From Gluconacetobacter dulcium (GTDB lineage Bacteria > Pseudomonadota > Alphaproteobacteria > Acetobacterales > Acetobacteraceae), in NCBI RefSeq assembly GCF_014174165.1, contig NZ_JABEQN010000001.1, forward strand, positions 186,001-250,000: a stretch of DNA of 64,000 bases, given 5' to 3'. Below the pieces are notes generated by a model. That model was not told where the DNA came from and did no database searches. It worked only from the letters and a program-made list of their open reading frames with translations. Shown piece by piece: positions 51,867 through 61,012 of the stretch (position 1 is the first letter of the stretch; each line of letters starts with the position of its first letter). The translations under genes and the position numbers were made by a program.

Positions 51867-54059
51867 TTGGACCCCGCCAATGGCAGCACAATCGCCGGGC
51901 CCGGCGATGGCAAGCTGACTGACGGAACCGCCGCGCGCGGCAAGTTCCCATCCCTTTCGCGCGGCATGGCCTCTGCAACCAGTCTGCTGCGCGGCGGCAA
52001 CCTGAATGCCGTTTCCTGGCGTTCCCTCATCCCCGGCACGGATATCGGCCTGGCGGTCGGCGTTCTGCTGCTCCTGTCCATTCTCATCGTCCCGCTACCG
52101 ACCTTCATCCTCGATATGGGGCTGTCGCTGTCGATCACCGCCTCGGCCCTGGTTCTCATGGTGTCGCTGTTTCTGGCGAAACCGGTCGAGTTCACCTCGT
52201 TTCCCACACTCCTCCTGCTGACCACACTCCTCCGGTTGGCACTCGAAATCGCGACCACACGCCTGATCCTCAGCCACGGCAACGAAGGCGCTTATGCCGC
52301 CGGCCATGTGGTGGCCGCATTCGGCGGCTTCCTGATGGGCGGGGATGTCGTCATCGGCGGGATCGTGTTCTGCATCCTGCTGGTGGTGAATTTCATGGTC
52401 ATCACCAAGGGCTCGGGCCGCATAGCCGAAGTCGCGGCGCGCTTCTTCCTCGACGCCATGCCGGGCAAGCAGATGGCGATCGACGCCGAACTGGCCTCGG
52501 GCGCGATCAACGACCGGACAGCACGCCTGAAGCGCAAGGAACTGGAAGAGGAAAGCTCATTCTACGGCGCCATGGACGGCGCCGCCAAATTCGTGCGCGG
52601 CGATGCGATCGCCGCAATCATCATCACGGGCATCAATATCGTCGGCGGCCTGGCCATCGGCGTGCTGCGTCACGGCATGCCCGTGAACGAAGCCGCGAAC
52701 ACCTTCACGACCCTGACCGTGGGCGATGGCCTCGTCTCGCAGATTCCCGCCCTTCTGGTTTCCACCGCCGCCGGCATCGTCGTCACGAAGGGCGGAACAG
52801 ACGGGTCCGCCGACGTCACGCTGGTCCGTCAGTTGGGCGGCAATCCCAAGCCGATGGCCATGGCCGCAGTCCTGTCGGCCTGCTTCGCGCTGCTGCCCGG
52901 CCTGCCCGCTTTTCCCTTCCTCACCATTGCCGCCCTGGCCGGTGCGGGCGCCTGGTTTCGCCACAAGACCCCCACCACGGACAGCGACGGCGACATTACC
53001 GAAACCGCCCCCACCCCGGCGACGACACCGATTTCCGACGTCCTCAAGCTCGACCTGCTCCGCCTCGAACTCGGCTTCGGCCTGCTGCCGCTGACAAGCG
53101 GCGATAACTCCCAGTTGACCGAGCAGATCAAGGCGCTGCGCAGGGCGATCGCAACCGAAATGGGCTTCGTGACACCGCCCATCCGGATTCAGGACAACAT
53201 CCTGCTTCCGTCCGAGAAGTACGTCATCAAGCTCAAGGAGATCGAGATCGGATCAGGCGAGGCGAAGCCCGGCAAGCTCATGGCCATGAGCCCGTCGGGC
53301 GGCACCCCGCCCCTGGCTGGAGACAAGGCGATCGAACCCGCATTCGGCCTGCCGGCAGTATGGATCGATCCGTCCCTGAAAACCAAGGCCATCGCCCTGA
53401 AATGCACCGTGGTCGACCCCGCCAGCGTCATCGTGACGCATCTCAGCGAACTGGTCAGGCAGAACCTGCCAGACCTCCTGACCTATGTCGCCACCCAGTC
53501 GCTGCTCGACGATCTGCCTCGCGAGCAGCAGAAGCTCGTCAACGACCTGATCCCGTCCCAGGTGACACTGAGCACCGTGCAGCGCGTCCTGCAGTCGCTG
53601 CTGGCCGAACGCATTTCGATCCGCGACCTTCCGACCATCCTGGAGAGCATCCAGGAAGGCAGCGGCCTCGGCCTGCGCGGCATACAGAACCTGACCAGCC
53701 ATGTGCGCGTCCGTCTGTCCCGACAGATCTGCAGCACGCTGGAAGGGCCAGGCGGCTATATTCCGATGGTCACGCTGTCCCCGGAATGGGAGGCGGAATT
53801 CATCAACCACATCACCGGACAAGGCGAGGAGCGGCGCCTCGCCATGCCGCCTTCGCTGCTGAATCGTTTCGTCACGCGACTGCGCGATGTCTTCAACACC
53901 CTCTCGTCCAGCGGCGAGGTACCCGTCATCGTCGTCTCGACGCCGGTCCGCGACTCCATGCGCTCGATCGTGGAGCGCGTCCGACCGAACGTGTCGGTCC
54001 TCTCACAATCTGAAATATACCCACGCGCCCGCATCAAGACGATCGCAACGATTACCTGA
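51867..54059 (+). CDS. flhA: flagellar export gate protein FlhA
   Basis: The 730-residue protein begins at TTG (AAGGGA about 10 nt upstream). A hydrophilic start of 45 residues is followed by about eight membrane helices, the conserved cytoplasmic loop (GRIAEVAARFFLDAMPGKQMAIDAEL, residues about 189-214, FHIPEP-like region) and the large C-terminal docking domain (LLPLTSGDNSQL to the end). SEIYPRARIKTIATI is the typical end. FlhA forms the nonameric ring that docks chaperones and late export substrates. Confidence 0.97.
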   Translation: MDPANGSTIAGPGDGKLTDGTAARGKFPSLSRGMASATSLLRGGNLNAVSWRSLIPGTDIGLAVGVLLLLSILIVPLPTFILDMGLSLSITASALVLMVSLFLAKPVEFTSFPTLLLLTTLLRLALEIATTRLILSHGNEGAYAAGHVVAAFGGFLMGGDVVIGGIVFCILLVVNFMVITKGSGRIAEVAARFFLDAMPGKQMAIDAELASGAINDRTARLKRKELEEESSFYGAMDGAAKFVRGDAIAAIIITGINIVGGLAIGVLRHGMPVNEAANTFTTLTVGDGLVSQIPALLVSTAAGIVVTKGGTDGSADVTLVRQLGGNPKPMAMAAVLSACFALLPGLPAFPFLTIAALAGAGAWFRHKTPTTDSDGDITETAPTPATTPISDVLKLDLLRLELGFGLLPLTSGDNSQLTEQIKALRRAIATEMGFVTPPIRIQDNILLPSEKYVIKLKEIEIGSGEAKPGKLMAMSPSGGTPPLAGDKAIEPAFGLPAVWIDPSLKTKAIALKCTVVDPASVIVTHLSELVRQNLPDLLTYVATQSLLDDLPREQQKLVNDLIPSQVTLSTVQRVLQSLLAERISIRDLPTILESIQEGSGLGLRGIQNLTSHVRVRLSRQICSTLEGPGGYIPMVTLSPEWEAEFINHITGQGEERRLAMPPSLLNRFVTRLRDVFNTLSSSGEVPVIVVSTPVRDSMRSIVERVRPNVSVLSQSEIYPRARIKTIATIT

Positions 54060-54085
54060 AATGCAGAAGAATAGACCATAATACA

Positions 54086-54103
54086 CCTCCATCTCCATGG
54101 AGG
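54086..54103. other. small hairpin after flhA
   Basis: CCTCCAT pairs with ATGGAGG around a CTCC loop, 26 bp after the flhA stop. No T-run follows, so it is noted only as a possible transcript-end or stability element. Confidence 0.3.
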
Positions 54104-54259
54104 CGCAGGTAAAGAGGTGGTCCACCCGACCAGATCCACCATCTTTCACGCTACCGAAAGAATGACCCTATGGTCACGACCAACAGAAGGTTCTATACCA
54201 ACCGGATAGAATTTTGGTCGCGTCTTCCGCGTCATGGCAGGATATGAAGGATCGGGCTG

Positions 54260-56005
54260 ATGTCCATCTCGAGCGTCTCTCCGATTGCGACATATGTTTC
54301 CGCCATCAAGAACGAAACGACGGCTGCGGAAACCTACGCAAAGGTCGACAGCACGACCAAGCTCGAAGTCGCGGCCTTCGAGAACAGCGCCGCGTCCATT
54401 ACATCGGCTGACGGGCTGCTGAAAAATTATTCGGTCCTGCAGGTGGTGCTCGGCGCTTACGGTCTCAGTTCCCTTGCCGGCCAGACGGCCGTGATCAAAG
54501 ACCTGCTGACGCAGGACCCGACATCCTCCACGTCCCTCGCCAAATCATCAGGCAATGCAGCATGGCTGGCCTTTGCCGATGCCTTCAAGACCTGGGGTCA
54601 GAACAAGGGCTCATCAACGGTATCGCCCTTCCTGACCGACGCGACTTCCGACGTCCTCAGCACGACCTATACGGCAACAAAGACCCTTTCGGTCAGTTCC
54701 ATCCTTCCTTCCGCCAGCGCAACAGGCCAGACGTACACCACGGCGCCCGTCACAACCTACGATGCGAATTCGGACGCTCACCAGGTGGCCCTCAAATGGA
54801 CCCAGGATTCCAGCAATCCCCTGTCGTGGACCGTCAGCGCCTATGATGCCGACGGCAATGCAACGATCGATACGAATGCCTATCAGGTCCTCTTCAATCA
54901 AGACGGCACCCTGGCATCAGCCACCGACATGTCCACCGGCAAGGCGGTGGCAGCGGACACCGCGGGCACCGTCGCACTGCCGATCAGCCTGAACATCATG
55001 CAGTCCGATGGAAGCAGCATCCAGCAATCCATCAACCTGAATCTTGGAACACCGGGCGGAACGAGCGGCGTCACCATGGCTCCGAAGAGCTCCGGCACCA
55101 GCACCGCCAGCCCAAGCCAGATCGTCAGCCTGACGTCCTCGGCCGACTCCAGCACCACCCTGACCCTTCCGTCCATTACCCTCGGCACCACATCGGGAAC
55201 GAACCAGACATACGTCACGGCCCCGTTCGACCCGAACGAGGCCACGGACGACGCAAACGGCACCAGTGCCGCCAACCGGACCACCCTGTCCGTCAAATGG
55301 GTGCAGGACACGTCCTCGCCCTCCACCTGGCAGGCTTATATCATCGACCCCTACGGCACGCAGGTCACCAGCACGACTTTTTCGACCACGTTCGACAACA
55401 CGGGGAATGTGATGCAGGTCAACGGCCAGTATTCACACGACATTCCCGCCCTGCAAGCGCAGGTCAACGGGGTTACATACACTGTCAATGTCCAACCCCC
55501 GAATCTCTCGACGTCGCCGCTGACCCAGAATTCGACCCTGACAAGCGACAGCACGGTCGCCAGCACGGTAACCGGGGTCAATATCAACACTGCCGTCTCG
55601 CAATTCGAGCTGAGTCAGTACGAGAACAGCACCGACATGCAGGATAACGGTGTCGGCAACGCGCTCTACTTCACGCGCAAGATGAGCGGCGTCACCACCC
55701 TGGCGCAGTTGATGTCCGACCCTACATTGCTGAAAGTCGCGGAAACGGTCGCAGGCTACGATCCCTCGGTATTCGGAACCCTGGATTACGACCAACAGGT
55801 TCGGATGCTGACGAACAAGGTAGATTTCAGCAAGCTCTCGACCCCGCAGCAGATCCAGCAATATGCCGAGCGTTACCTGGCCATGCTCCAGGTCAACCCG
55901 CAGACGCCCGACAAGCCGGCAACCATGCTGGATCTGTACGGTGGCGGTTCAAGTGCCGAGGGCATCGCCGCACTGTTTGGCGTCAACACGTCATCCTCGA
56001 GCTGA
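54260..56005 (+). CDS. DUF1217 flagellar protein with inserted hook-like modules
   Basis: The 581-residue protein starts with a DUF1217 half (residues 1-157: SPIATYVSAIKNETTAAETYAK, then VLQVVLGAYGLSSL and WLAFADAFKTWGQ) and ends with the second half (about 440-581: FELSQYENSTDMQDNGVGNALYFTRKM, then TLDYDQQVRML and IQQYAERYLAMLQV). Between them are two modules that match FlgE of this genome: module A (158-275) shares YTTAPVTTYDA, SAYDADG and GGTSG; module B (about 310-430) shares NQT, DANGT and IDPYG. Usual DUF1217 proteins lack this insert. The role of DUF1217 proteins is not established; they occur in alphaproteobacterial flagellar loci. Ser/Thr-rich, no Cys, no signal, as expected for a type III exported axial protein. 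Confidence 0.85.
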   Translation: MSISSVSPIATYVSAIKNETTAAETYAKVDSTTKLEVAAFENSAASITSADGLLKNYSVLQVVLGAYGLSSLAGQTAVIKDLLTQDPTSSTSLAKSSGNAAWLAFADAFKTWGQNKGSSTVSPFLTDATSDVLSTTYTATKTLSVSSILPSASATGQTYTTAPVTTYDANSDAHQVALKWTQDSSNPLSWTVSAYDADGNATIDTNAYQVLFNQDGTLASATDMSTGKAVAADTAGTVALPISLNIMQSDGSSIQQSINLNLGTPGGTSGVTMAPKSSGTSTASPSQIVSLTSSADSSTTLTLPSITLGTTSGTNQTYVTAPFDPNEATDDANGTSAANRTTLSVKWVQDTSSPSTWQAYIIDPYGTQVTSTTFSTTFDNTGNVMQVNGQYSHDIPALQAQVNGVTYTVNVQPPNLSTSPLTQNSTLTSDSTVASTVTGVNINTAVSQFELSQYENSTDMQDNGVGNALYFTRKMSGVTTLAQLMSDPTLLKVAETVAGYDPSVFGTLDYDQQVRMLTNKVDFSKLSTPQQIQQYAERYLAMLQVNPQTPDKPATMLDLYGGGSSAEGIAALFGVNTSSSS

Positions 56006-56073
56006 AATCCTGATTCCAGCCTGTTTTAAAGGGGTGGTTGCAGGCGCAACCTGCCTGACTGGGTGAGCACGGC

Positions 56074-57531
56074 ATGCAGCCTGCCGAAACGAACAGCGAA
56101 ACCGAGCGAGCATCGCAGGACGATGCGCTTGCCAGCGGTATGGCCCACACCCTGCATGCGCTCCGTCAGGCCGTAGCCGGCCCCTTCCACGATGTTCCCG
56201 TAGGCGTGCTGGAAGGGCGTGTGACGGGACTGACCGGCCTGTCCGTCTCCCTCAGCGGCATGCGCGACTTCACCGGTGTGGGAGACCGGGTCAGCATTAT
56301 CGGACTGGACGGGCGCGAGACAGAGGCGGAAATCGTAGCGTTCCGGGGAGACACGGCCATCGCCATGCCGTTCGGAGCCCTGGCGGGCATAGGCTCCGGC
56401 TGCCGCGCAATGTTCCGGCTTTATGATCAGGAACAGAGGCGGCGCCGGGCGGGCGGCACGCTGGTCGTCAGTCCGTTGTGGCAAGGACGTGTCATCGACC
56501 CGATGGGGCGCCCCGTTGACGGCAAAGGGCCGCTTCCCCCAGGCGGGGAACCCTGTCGGCTGCACGCCCCCCCTCCCGAAGCTGGCCTGCGGGCACGCCT
56601 GGGACCACGCATCGACCTCGGCGTCCGGGTGCTCAACCTGTTCACGACCTGCCGCGAAGGCCAGAGACTCGGCCTGTTCGCCGGCTCCGGCGTGGGAAAA
56701 TCCACGCTGATGGGGATGCTGGCGCGCAATACCGACTGCGACGTGGCAGTCATCGCGCTTGTCGGCGAACGCGGCCGGGAAGTCCGGGAATTCGTGGAAG
56801 ACGATCTGGGGCCGGAAGGGCTGGCCAAATCGGTCGTCGTGGTCGCCACCTCCGACACGTCCCCCCTCATGCGACGGGAAGCCGCCTATTCGGCCATGGC
56901 GGTAGCGGAATATTTCAGGGATCAAGGCAAATCAGTGCTGCTGCTCATGGACAGCGTCACCCGCTTTTGCCAGGCCCTGCGTGAAATCGGGCTGTCTTCC
57001 GGCGAACCTCCCGCGACCCGGGGCTATCCGCCCAGCGTCTTCGCGGAGTTGCCGCGTCTGCTGGAGCGCGCAGGCCCGGGCCTCGCCGGGCCGGACGGCA
57101 AGGCCGGCCAGATCACGGCCATGTTCTCGGTACTGGTCGAAGGCGACGACCACAACGAGCCGGTCGCCGATGCGGTGCGCGGCATTCTCGATGGGCATGT
57201 CGTGCTGGAACGGCGGATCGCCGAGGCCGGGCGCTATCCGGCCGTCAACGTCCTCCGCTCTCTCTCGCGCACCGTTCCCGGATGCAACAGCGTGGAGGAA
57301 AACGCCCTGACCCAGGAAGCACGAACCGATCTTGCGACCTGGGAAGATATCCAGGACATGGTTCGCCTGGGCGCCTATCGGGCAGGAAACGATCCGCTCA
57401 CCGACAAGGCCATTCAGGTCGCGCCCGTCATCGAAGGCATCCTGAAGCAGTCACGCCAGGAAAAGGCGACGATCGCCGCAAGCTTCGACGCCCTGCGCGG
57501 CGCGCTCTCGGCTTCCCGCACATCGCGATGA
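56074..57531 (+). CDS. fliI: flagellar export ATPase FliI
   Basis: The 485-residue protein has an N-terminal beta-barrel, Walker A GSGVGKST (residues 204-211), VIALVGERGREVREF (227-241) and Walker B VLLLMDSVTRF with Asp293. C-terminal helical domain ends KATIAASFDAL. It hydrolyses ATP to release chaperone-substrate complexes at the export gate. Its stop overlaps the fliJ ATG by 4 bp. Confidence 0.97.
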   Translation: MQPAETNSETERASQDDALASGMAHTLHALRQAVAGPFHDVPVGVLEGRVTGLTGLSVSLSGMRDFTGVGDRVSIIGLDGRETEAEIVAFRGDTAIAMPFGALAGIGSGCRAMFRLYDQEQRRRRAGGTLVVSPLWQGRVIDPMGRPVDGKGPLPPGGEPCRLHAPPPEAGLRARLGPRIDLGVRVLNLFTTCREGQRLGLFAGSGVGKSTLMGMLARNTDCDVAVIALVGERGREVREFVEDDLGPEGLAKSVVVVATSDTSPLMRREAAYSAMAVAEYFRDQGKSVLLLMDSVTRFCQALREIGLSSGEPPATRGYPPSVFAELPRLLERAGPGLAGPDGKAGQITAMFSVLVEGDDHNEPVADAVRGILDGHVVLERRIAEAGRYPAVNVLRSLSRTVPGCNSVEENALTQEARTDLATWEDIQDMVRLGAYRAGNDPLTDKAIQVAPVIEGILKQSRQEKATIAASFDALRGALSASRTSR

Positions 57532-57953
57532 ATGCCCGCACACGCGCGTTACGCTCCCTGATCCGCCTCCACAAAACGAAGGTCGACCAGGCAAAGGCCG
57601 CCATGGCCGAGGCACTGGCCAGCGAACATACCGCACGCCTCCAACTGGAAAGCTGTCAGGCGACGATCGAAAGCGAACGTCAGGCCGCCATGGCCGAGCA
57701 CGTCTCGATGGACGATTTCCGTCGCTGGCTACCCTTCGGACAGGAGGCCGTCGAACGTGCCGAGAACACGCTGCACAGCGCCAGCCAGGCAGCGGACCAT
57801 GCGCGCGAAGCCCTCATGCAGGCCAATGCTGCTCTGAAGGCGGCAACCTCGATCCTCGATCGGCGGATGAAAGAGGAAAAAGAGATCCGCACGAGGCGGG
57901 AACTGGCCGAAATCGACGACCTGTCACGACGGGTACGCATGACGCCAGGATGA
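57528..57953 (+). CDS. fliJ: flagellar export chaperone FliJ
   Basis: The 141-residue protein is a continuous antiparallel coiled coil (ALRSLIRLHKTKVDQAKAAMAEAL ... ALKAATSILDRRMKEEKEIRTRRELAEIDDL). Family conservation is low, but length, fold and the 4-bp overlap with fliI identify it. FliJ sits in the FliI hexamer and links it to FlhA. Confidence 0.9.
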   Translation: MNARTRALRSLIRLHKTKVDQAKAAMAEALASEHTARLQLESCQATIESERQAAMAEHVSMDDFRRWLPFGQEAVERAENTLHSASQAADHAREALMQANAALKAATSILDRRMKEEKEIRTRRELAEIDDLSRRVRMTPG

Positions 57954-57980
57954 CTTCCAATGTTCACGTATCATTCCGAC

Positions 57981-58000
57981 AAGACGATCGTCGTTTTTAT
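57981..58000 (+). terminator. weak terminator after fliJ
   Basis: AAGACGA pairs with TCGTTTT (one G-T pair) around a TCG loop, with the T-run partly inside the stem. It lies 28 bp after the fliJ stop. The stem is AT-rich and weak, so the call is tentative. Confidence 0.3.
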
Positions 58001-58118
58001 CCTGTTTCGTCCTTGAGTAAGTGCAATGCCCCGGCTATCGCTATTATCGGGGTCGGCGCGTAACCGTGCCTGATATCGATCCGATCATCCCCATGGACGT
58101 GAGCGACCAGGAAAGCGC

Positions 58119-58883
58119 ATGGAACAGACAGAACAACAGACCGCAAAATTATTCATTGCGACGCCTTGTTTCGGCGGTCTGGTAACGCAGGAATACATGG
58201 AATCCATTATCGCCTGCACCGGCGTGATGCGGACTCCGATGACTCTTTCCCTGCTCGGCGACGACGCGATGATCAGCAGGGCGCGCAATACCCTGGTCCA
58301 TCAGTTCTTCACACGGTCCGACGCCACGCATCTCCTTTTCATCGACGCCGATATCGGCTTCCCCGCGGAAGCGCCGGCGCGCCTTCTCGCGGCCGACAAG
58401 GACCTGATCGCGGGCATGTATCCGATCAAGGACCGGTTCTGGGATAAAGGCACCCAGGAAAACATCCTGCGCGGCGAACCCCAGGAATCGGCCTCCCTGC
58501 GCTATGTCGGCGAGACCGACGCCATGCACGAGACCTGGGAAAAAGGTCCGCTCATGCGGACACATTACGCCGGCACGGGGTTCATGATGATCAGCCGGAA
58601 GGCGATCGCCCGCATGATCAAGCATTATCCCGAAACCGCCTATCGCCGGATCGATACCGCGGGCAGCGGAGATGCCGGCCTGTATCACGCCCTGTTCGAC
58701 GCCAGCATCGACCCGGAAACCGGCACCTATCTGAGCGAGGATTTCACGTTCTGCCGGCGCTGGCGCGAACTCGGTGGCGAAGTCTGGCTCGATACCTCCA
58801 TTGTCCTGACCCATGCCGGGCGGGCGGCCTATCGCGGAGATCCGTCCTGCCGCGTCGGCATGGTCCATCACAAGGCCCTGTAA
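58119..58883 (+). CDS. GT-A type glycosyltransferase in flagellar locus
   Basis: The 254-residue protein opens with KLFIATPCFGGLVTQEYMESI and has a DAD metal/nucleotide-sugar motif at residues 76-78 (LLFIDADIGFPAE). Further conserved-looking blocks are DLIAGMYPIK, HYAGTGFMMISRKAI and YLSEDFTFCRRWRELGGEVW. It resembles small GT-A proteins found in bacteria and phages. It has a good ribosome site (AGGAAAGCGC) and lies between fliJ and motB, so it may glycosylate a flagellar component. Donor and acceptor are unknown. Confidence 0.82.
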   Translation: MEQTEQQTAKLFIATPCFGGLVTQEYMESIIACTGVMRTPMTLSLLGDDAMISRARNTLVHQFFTRSDATHLLFIDADIGFPAEAPARLLAADKDLIAGMYPIKDRFWDKGTQENILRGEPQESASLRYVGETDAMHETWEKGPLMRTHYAGTGFMMISRKAIARMIKHYPETAYRRIDTAGSGDAGLYHALFDASIDPETGTYLSEDFTFCRRWRELGGEVWLDTSIVLTHAGRAAYRGDPSCRVGMVHHKAL

Positions 58884-58900
58884 GGTCACGGTAGTTCCAC

Positions 58901-59995
58901 ATGGCCAGAAACAACAAACCTCCCGTCATCATCAGGCGCAGCGGCGAGTCTTCCGACGAGCCGGGCCATCATGGCGGGGCGTGGAAAATCGCTTATGCCG
59001 ACTTCATGACGGCGATGATGGCGTTCTTTCTGGTCATGTGGCTCCTCAACGCGACAACGGACGAGCAACGCCGGGGCATCGCGCAATTCTTCAATCCCAT
59101 GGCGGACAACAAGACTCTTGTACCGCCGACGGATGGCGTGCTCGACGCCTCCCCATCCCCGCTCACGGCGGGGAAATCGTTGCAGATGATCAAGAACGAT
59201 ACGAGTTCGAACGCGCCACAATCCAGAAAGCTCGGCGCAGGACGCGGCCCTATCACGTCCATAGAAGGTGGCGCTCCTGACGACATCACCTACGGGATCA
59301 GGACAGCATTCGTCCCACGCCCCCCCAGTGTCGTCCCGATTGGCGGACCGGACAGCGGCGGCGCCCAGCATACGGCCTATGTCGGCGCCGACGACGCAGC
59401 CGCCGAACAGGGCAAGATCGAACAGATGGCGTCCGATCTTCAGCAGGCAATCCAGAAAAGCCCGACCCTTCACGACGCCAGCTCCAACGTGGCGGTCAGT
59501 TTCGGCCGGAACGACATCCGGATCGAGCTTCGGGATGCCAACAATACACCGATGTTCGATTCGGGATCGCCGGCCCCCAACAGCAAGGGCCGGCAGATGC
59601 TGGCCGAAATCGCCAAATGGCTCGCTCCGATGCCGGAACGCATTTCCATCATCGGCTATACCGATTCCGACATGTACCGCCCCGGCAAGAACTGGAGCAT
59701 GTCCAACTGGACCCTTTCCGCGCTGCGGGCGGATTACGCCCGTGAGGCGTTGGTCAAGGCCGGCTATCCCGACACCAATATCCTCGATGTCTCGGGAAGA
59801 GCCGATCGCTCCCTGGCCGTTCCCGCAACCCCTTCGGCCGCAGCCAACAGGCGGGTCGTGATTGTCATGCACAAGATGTATGGGGATGCTGCCCCGCCCG
59901 TCCTTCCCTTGTCGGACAATCCCGCTCCGGTATCACCCGGACCCGAAGGAACGGACGTGAAACAGCAGGCATCCGAAGCGGCAAAGCCGAAATAA
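58901..59995 (+). CDS. motB: flagellar stator protein MotB
   Basis: The 364-residue protein has one membrane helix (about 30-52: AYADFMTAMMAFFLVMWLLNATT) with the proton-carrying Asp34. A plug/linker region (55-180) is followed by a C-terminal OmpA-like peptidoglycan-binding domain (ISIIGYTDSD, LSALRADYAREALVKAGYP, ANRRVVIVMHK). It anchors the stator to the wall. It comes before motA, the reverse of the enterobacterial order. Confidence 0.96.
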   Translation: MARNNKPPVIIRRSGESSDEPGHHGGAWKIAYADFMTAMMAFFLVMWLLNATTDEQRRGIAQFFNPMADNKTLVPPTDGVLDASPSPLTAGKSLQMIKNDTSSNAPQSRKLGAGRGPITSIEGGAPDDITYGIRTAFVPRPPSVVPIGGPDSGGAQHTAYVGADDAAAEQGKIEQMASDLQQAIQKSPTLHDASSNVAVSFGRNDIRIELRDANNTPMFDSGSPAPNSKGRQMLAEIAKWLAPMPERISIIGYTDSDMYRPGKNWSMSNWTLSALRADYAREALVKAGYPDTNILDVSGRADRSLAVPATPSAAANRRVVIVMHKMYGDAAPPVLPLSDNPAPVSPGPEGTDVKQQASEAAKPK

Positions 59996-60121
59996 CGCCC
60001 CTCCGCAGCCACGAAGCGGGCACCAAAGACGTCGGTCCGACAGCCTGGGATCGAGAACACTGCATATCACTGCGACCGGCGGGTGCCGGCCGGCATATCT
60101 GGGTGAAACGGAGACAACTCA

Positions 60122-61003
60122 ATGCTCTTCATCGGGGGCCTCGTCTTTGCGCTGCTCTGCGTCTTCGGCTCGTTCGTGGCCTCCGGGGGTGTCCTGGCCC
60201 CTCTGCTCGCCTCGATGCCTTTCGAGATGCTGACCATCATGGGTTCGGCGGCCGGCATCTTCGTGATGTCGAATTCCGCCGGAGCACTCAAAAAACTGCT
60301 TCCCGACCTGAAATCGACGTTGAAAGGCCCCCGTTACGACAAGGCGGCCTATACCGAACTCCTGCTCACGCTGTTCCGGTTCACGCGCCTGGCCCATGCG
60401 AAGGGAAACATGGCGCTTGAAGAACATGTCGAAAACCCGGCCGAAAGCAGCATTTTCGCGCAATCGCCCGCCATCCGCGACGATCTCGAAACCCGCAACC
60501 TGATCTGTGACTATCTGCGGCTGATCAGCCTCAATATGGACGATGCCTACCAGCTTGACGAAGTCATGGCCCGCGAGCTGAAAAAGAACCTGACGGCGAA
60601 GCTGCATACCGCCGAATGCCTGACGAGCATCGCGGATGCCCTGCCGGCACTGGGCATCGTGGCCGCGGTCCTGGGCGTCATCAAGACGATGTCCTCGATC
60701 AGCAAGCCGCCAGCCGTTCTGGGTGAAATGATCGCCGGCGCCCTGGTCGGCACCTTTCTCGGCGTGCTGCTGTCTTATGGCGTCGTAGCACCTCTCGCTG
60801 CCCGGATGCGCGATGTGATAACCCAGGATGGTCGTTATCAGGACATCATCCGGATTGTCTTCGTGGCGCATCTTCAAGGCAACCCGCCTCAGGTCAGTGC
60901 CGAAATCGGACGCAAGGACATTCCGCCCGCTTTTATGCCTTCGTTTACAGAGCTCGATACGGCATTATCCGTGTCGCAGCCCACCATGGCTGCCGCGGCC
61001 TGA
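60122..61003 (+). CDS. motA: flagellar stator protein MotA
   Basis: The 293-residue protein has four membrane segments (about 1-25, 33-52, 170-192, 200-222), a cytoplasmic loop with the torque residues and ALPALGIVAAVLGVIKTM, the signature containing the conserved prolines. With MotB it forms the proton channel that drives rotation. CGGAGA lies just upstream of the ATG. fliK follows after 9 bp. Confidence 0.96.
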   Translation: MLFIGGLVFALLCVFGSFVASGGVLAPLLASMPFEMLTIMGSAAGIFVMSNSAGALKKLLPDLKSTLKGPRYDKAAYTELLLTLFRFTRLAHAKGNMALEEHVENPAESSIFAQSPAIRDDLETRNLICDYLRLISLNMDDAYQLDEVMARELKKNLTAKLHTAECLTSIADALPALGIVAAVLGVIKTMSSISKPPAVLGEMIAGALVGTFLGVLLSYGVVAPLAARMRDVITQDGRYQDIIRIVFVAHLQGNPPQVSAEIGRKDIPPAFMPSFTELDTALSVSQPTMAAAA

Positions 61004-61012
61004 CGGAGCGGA

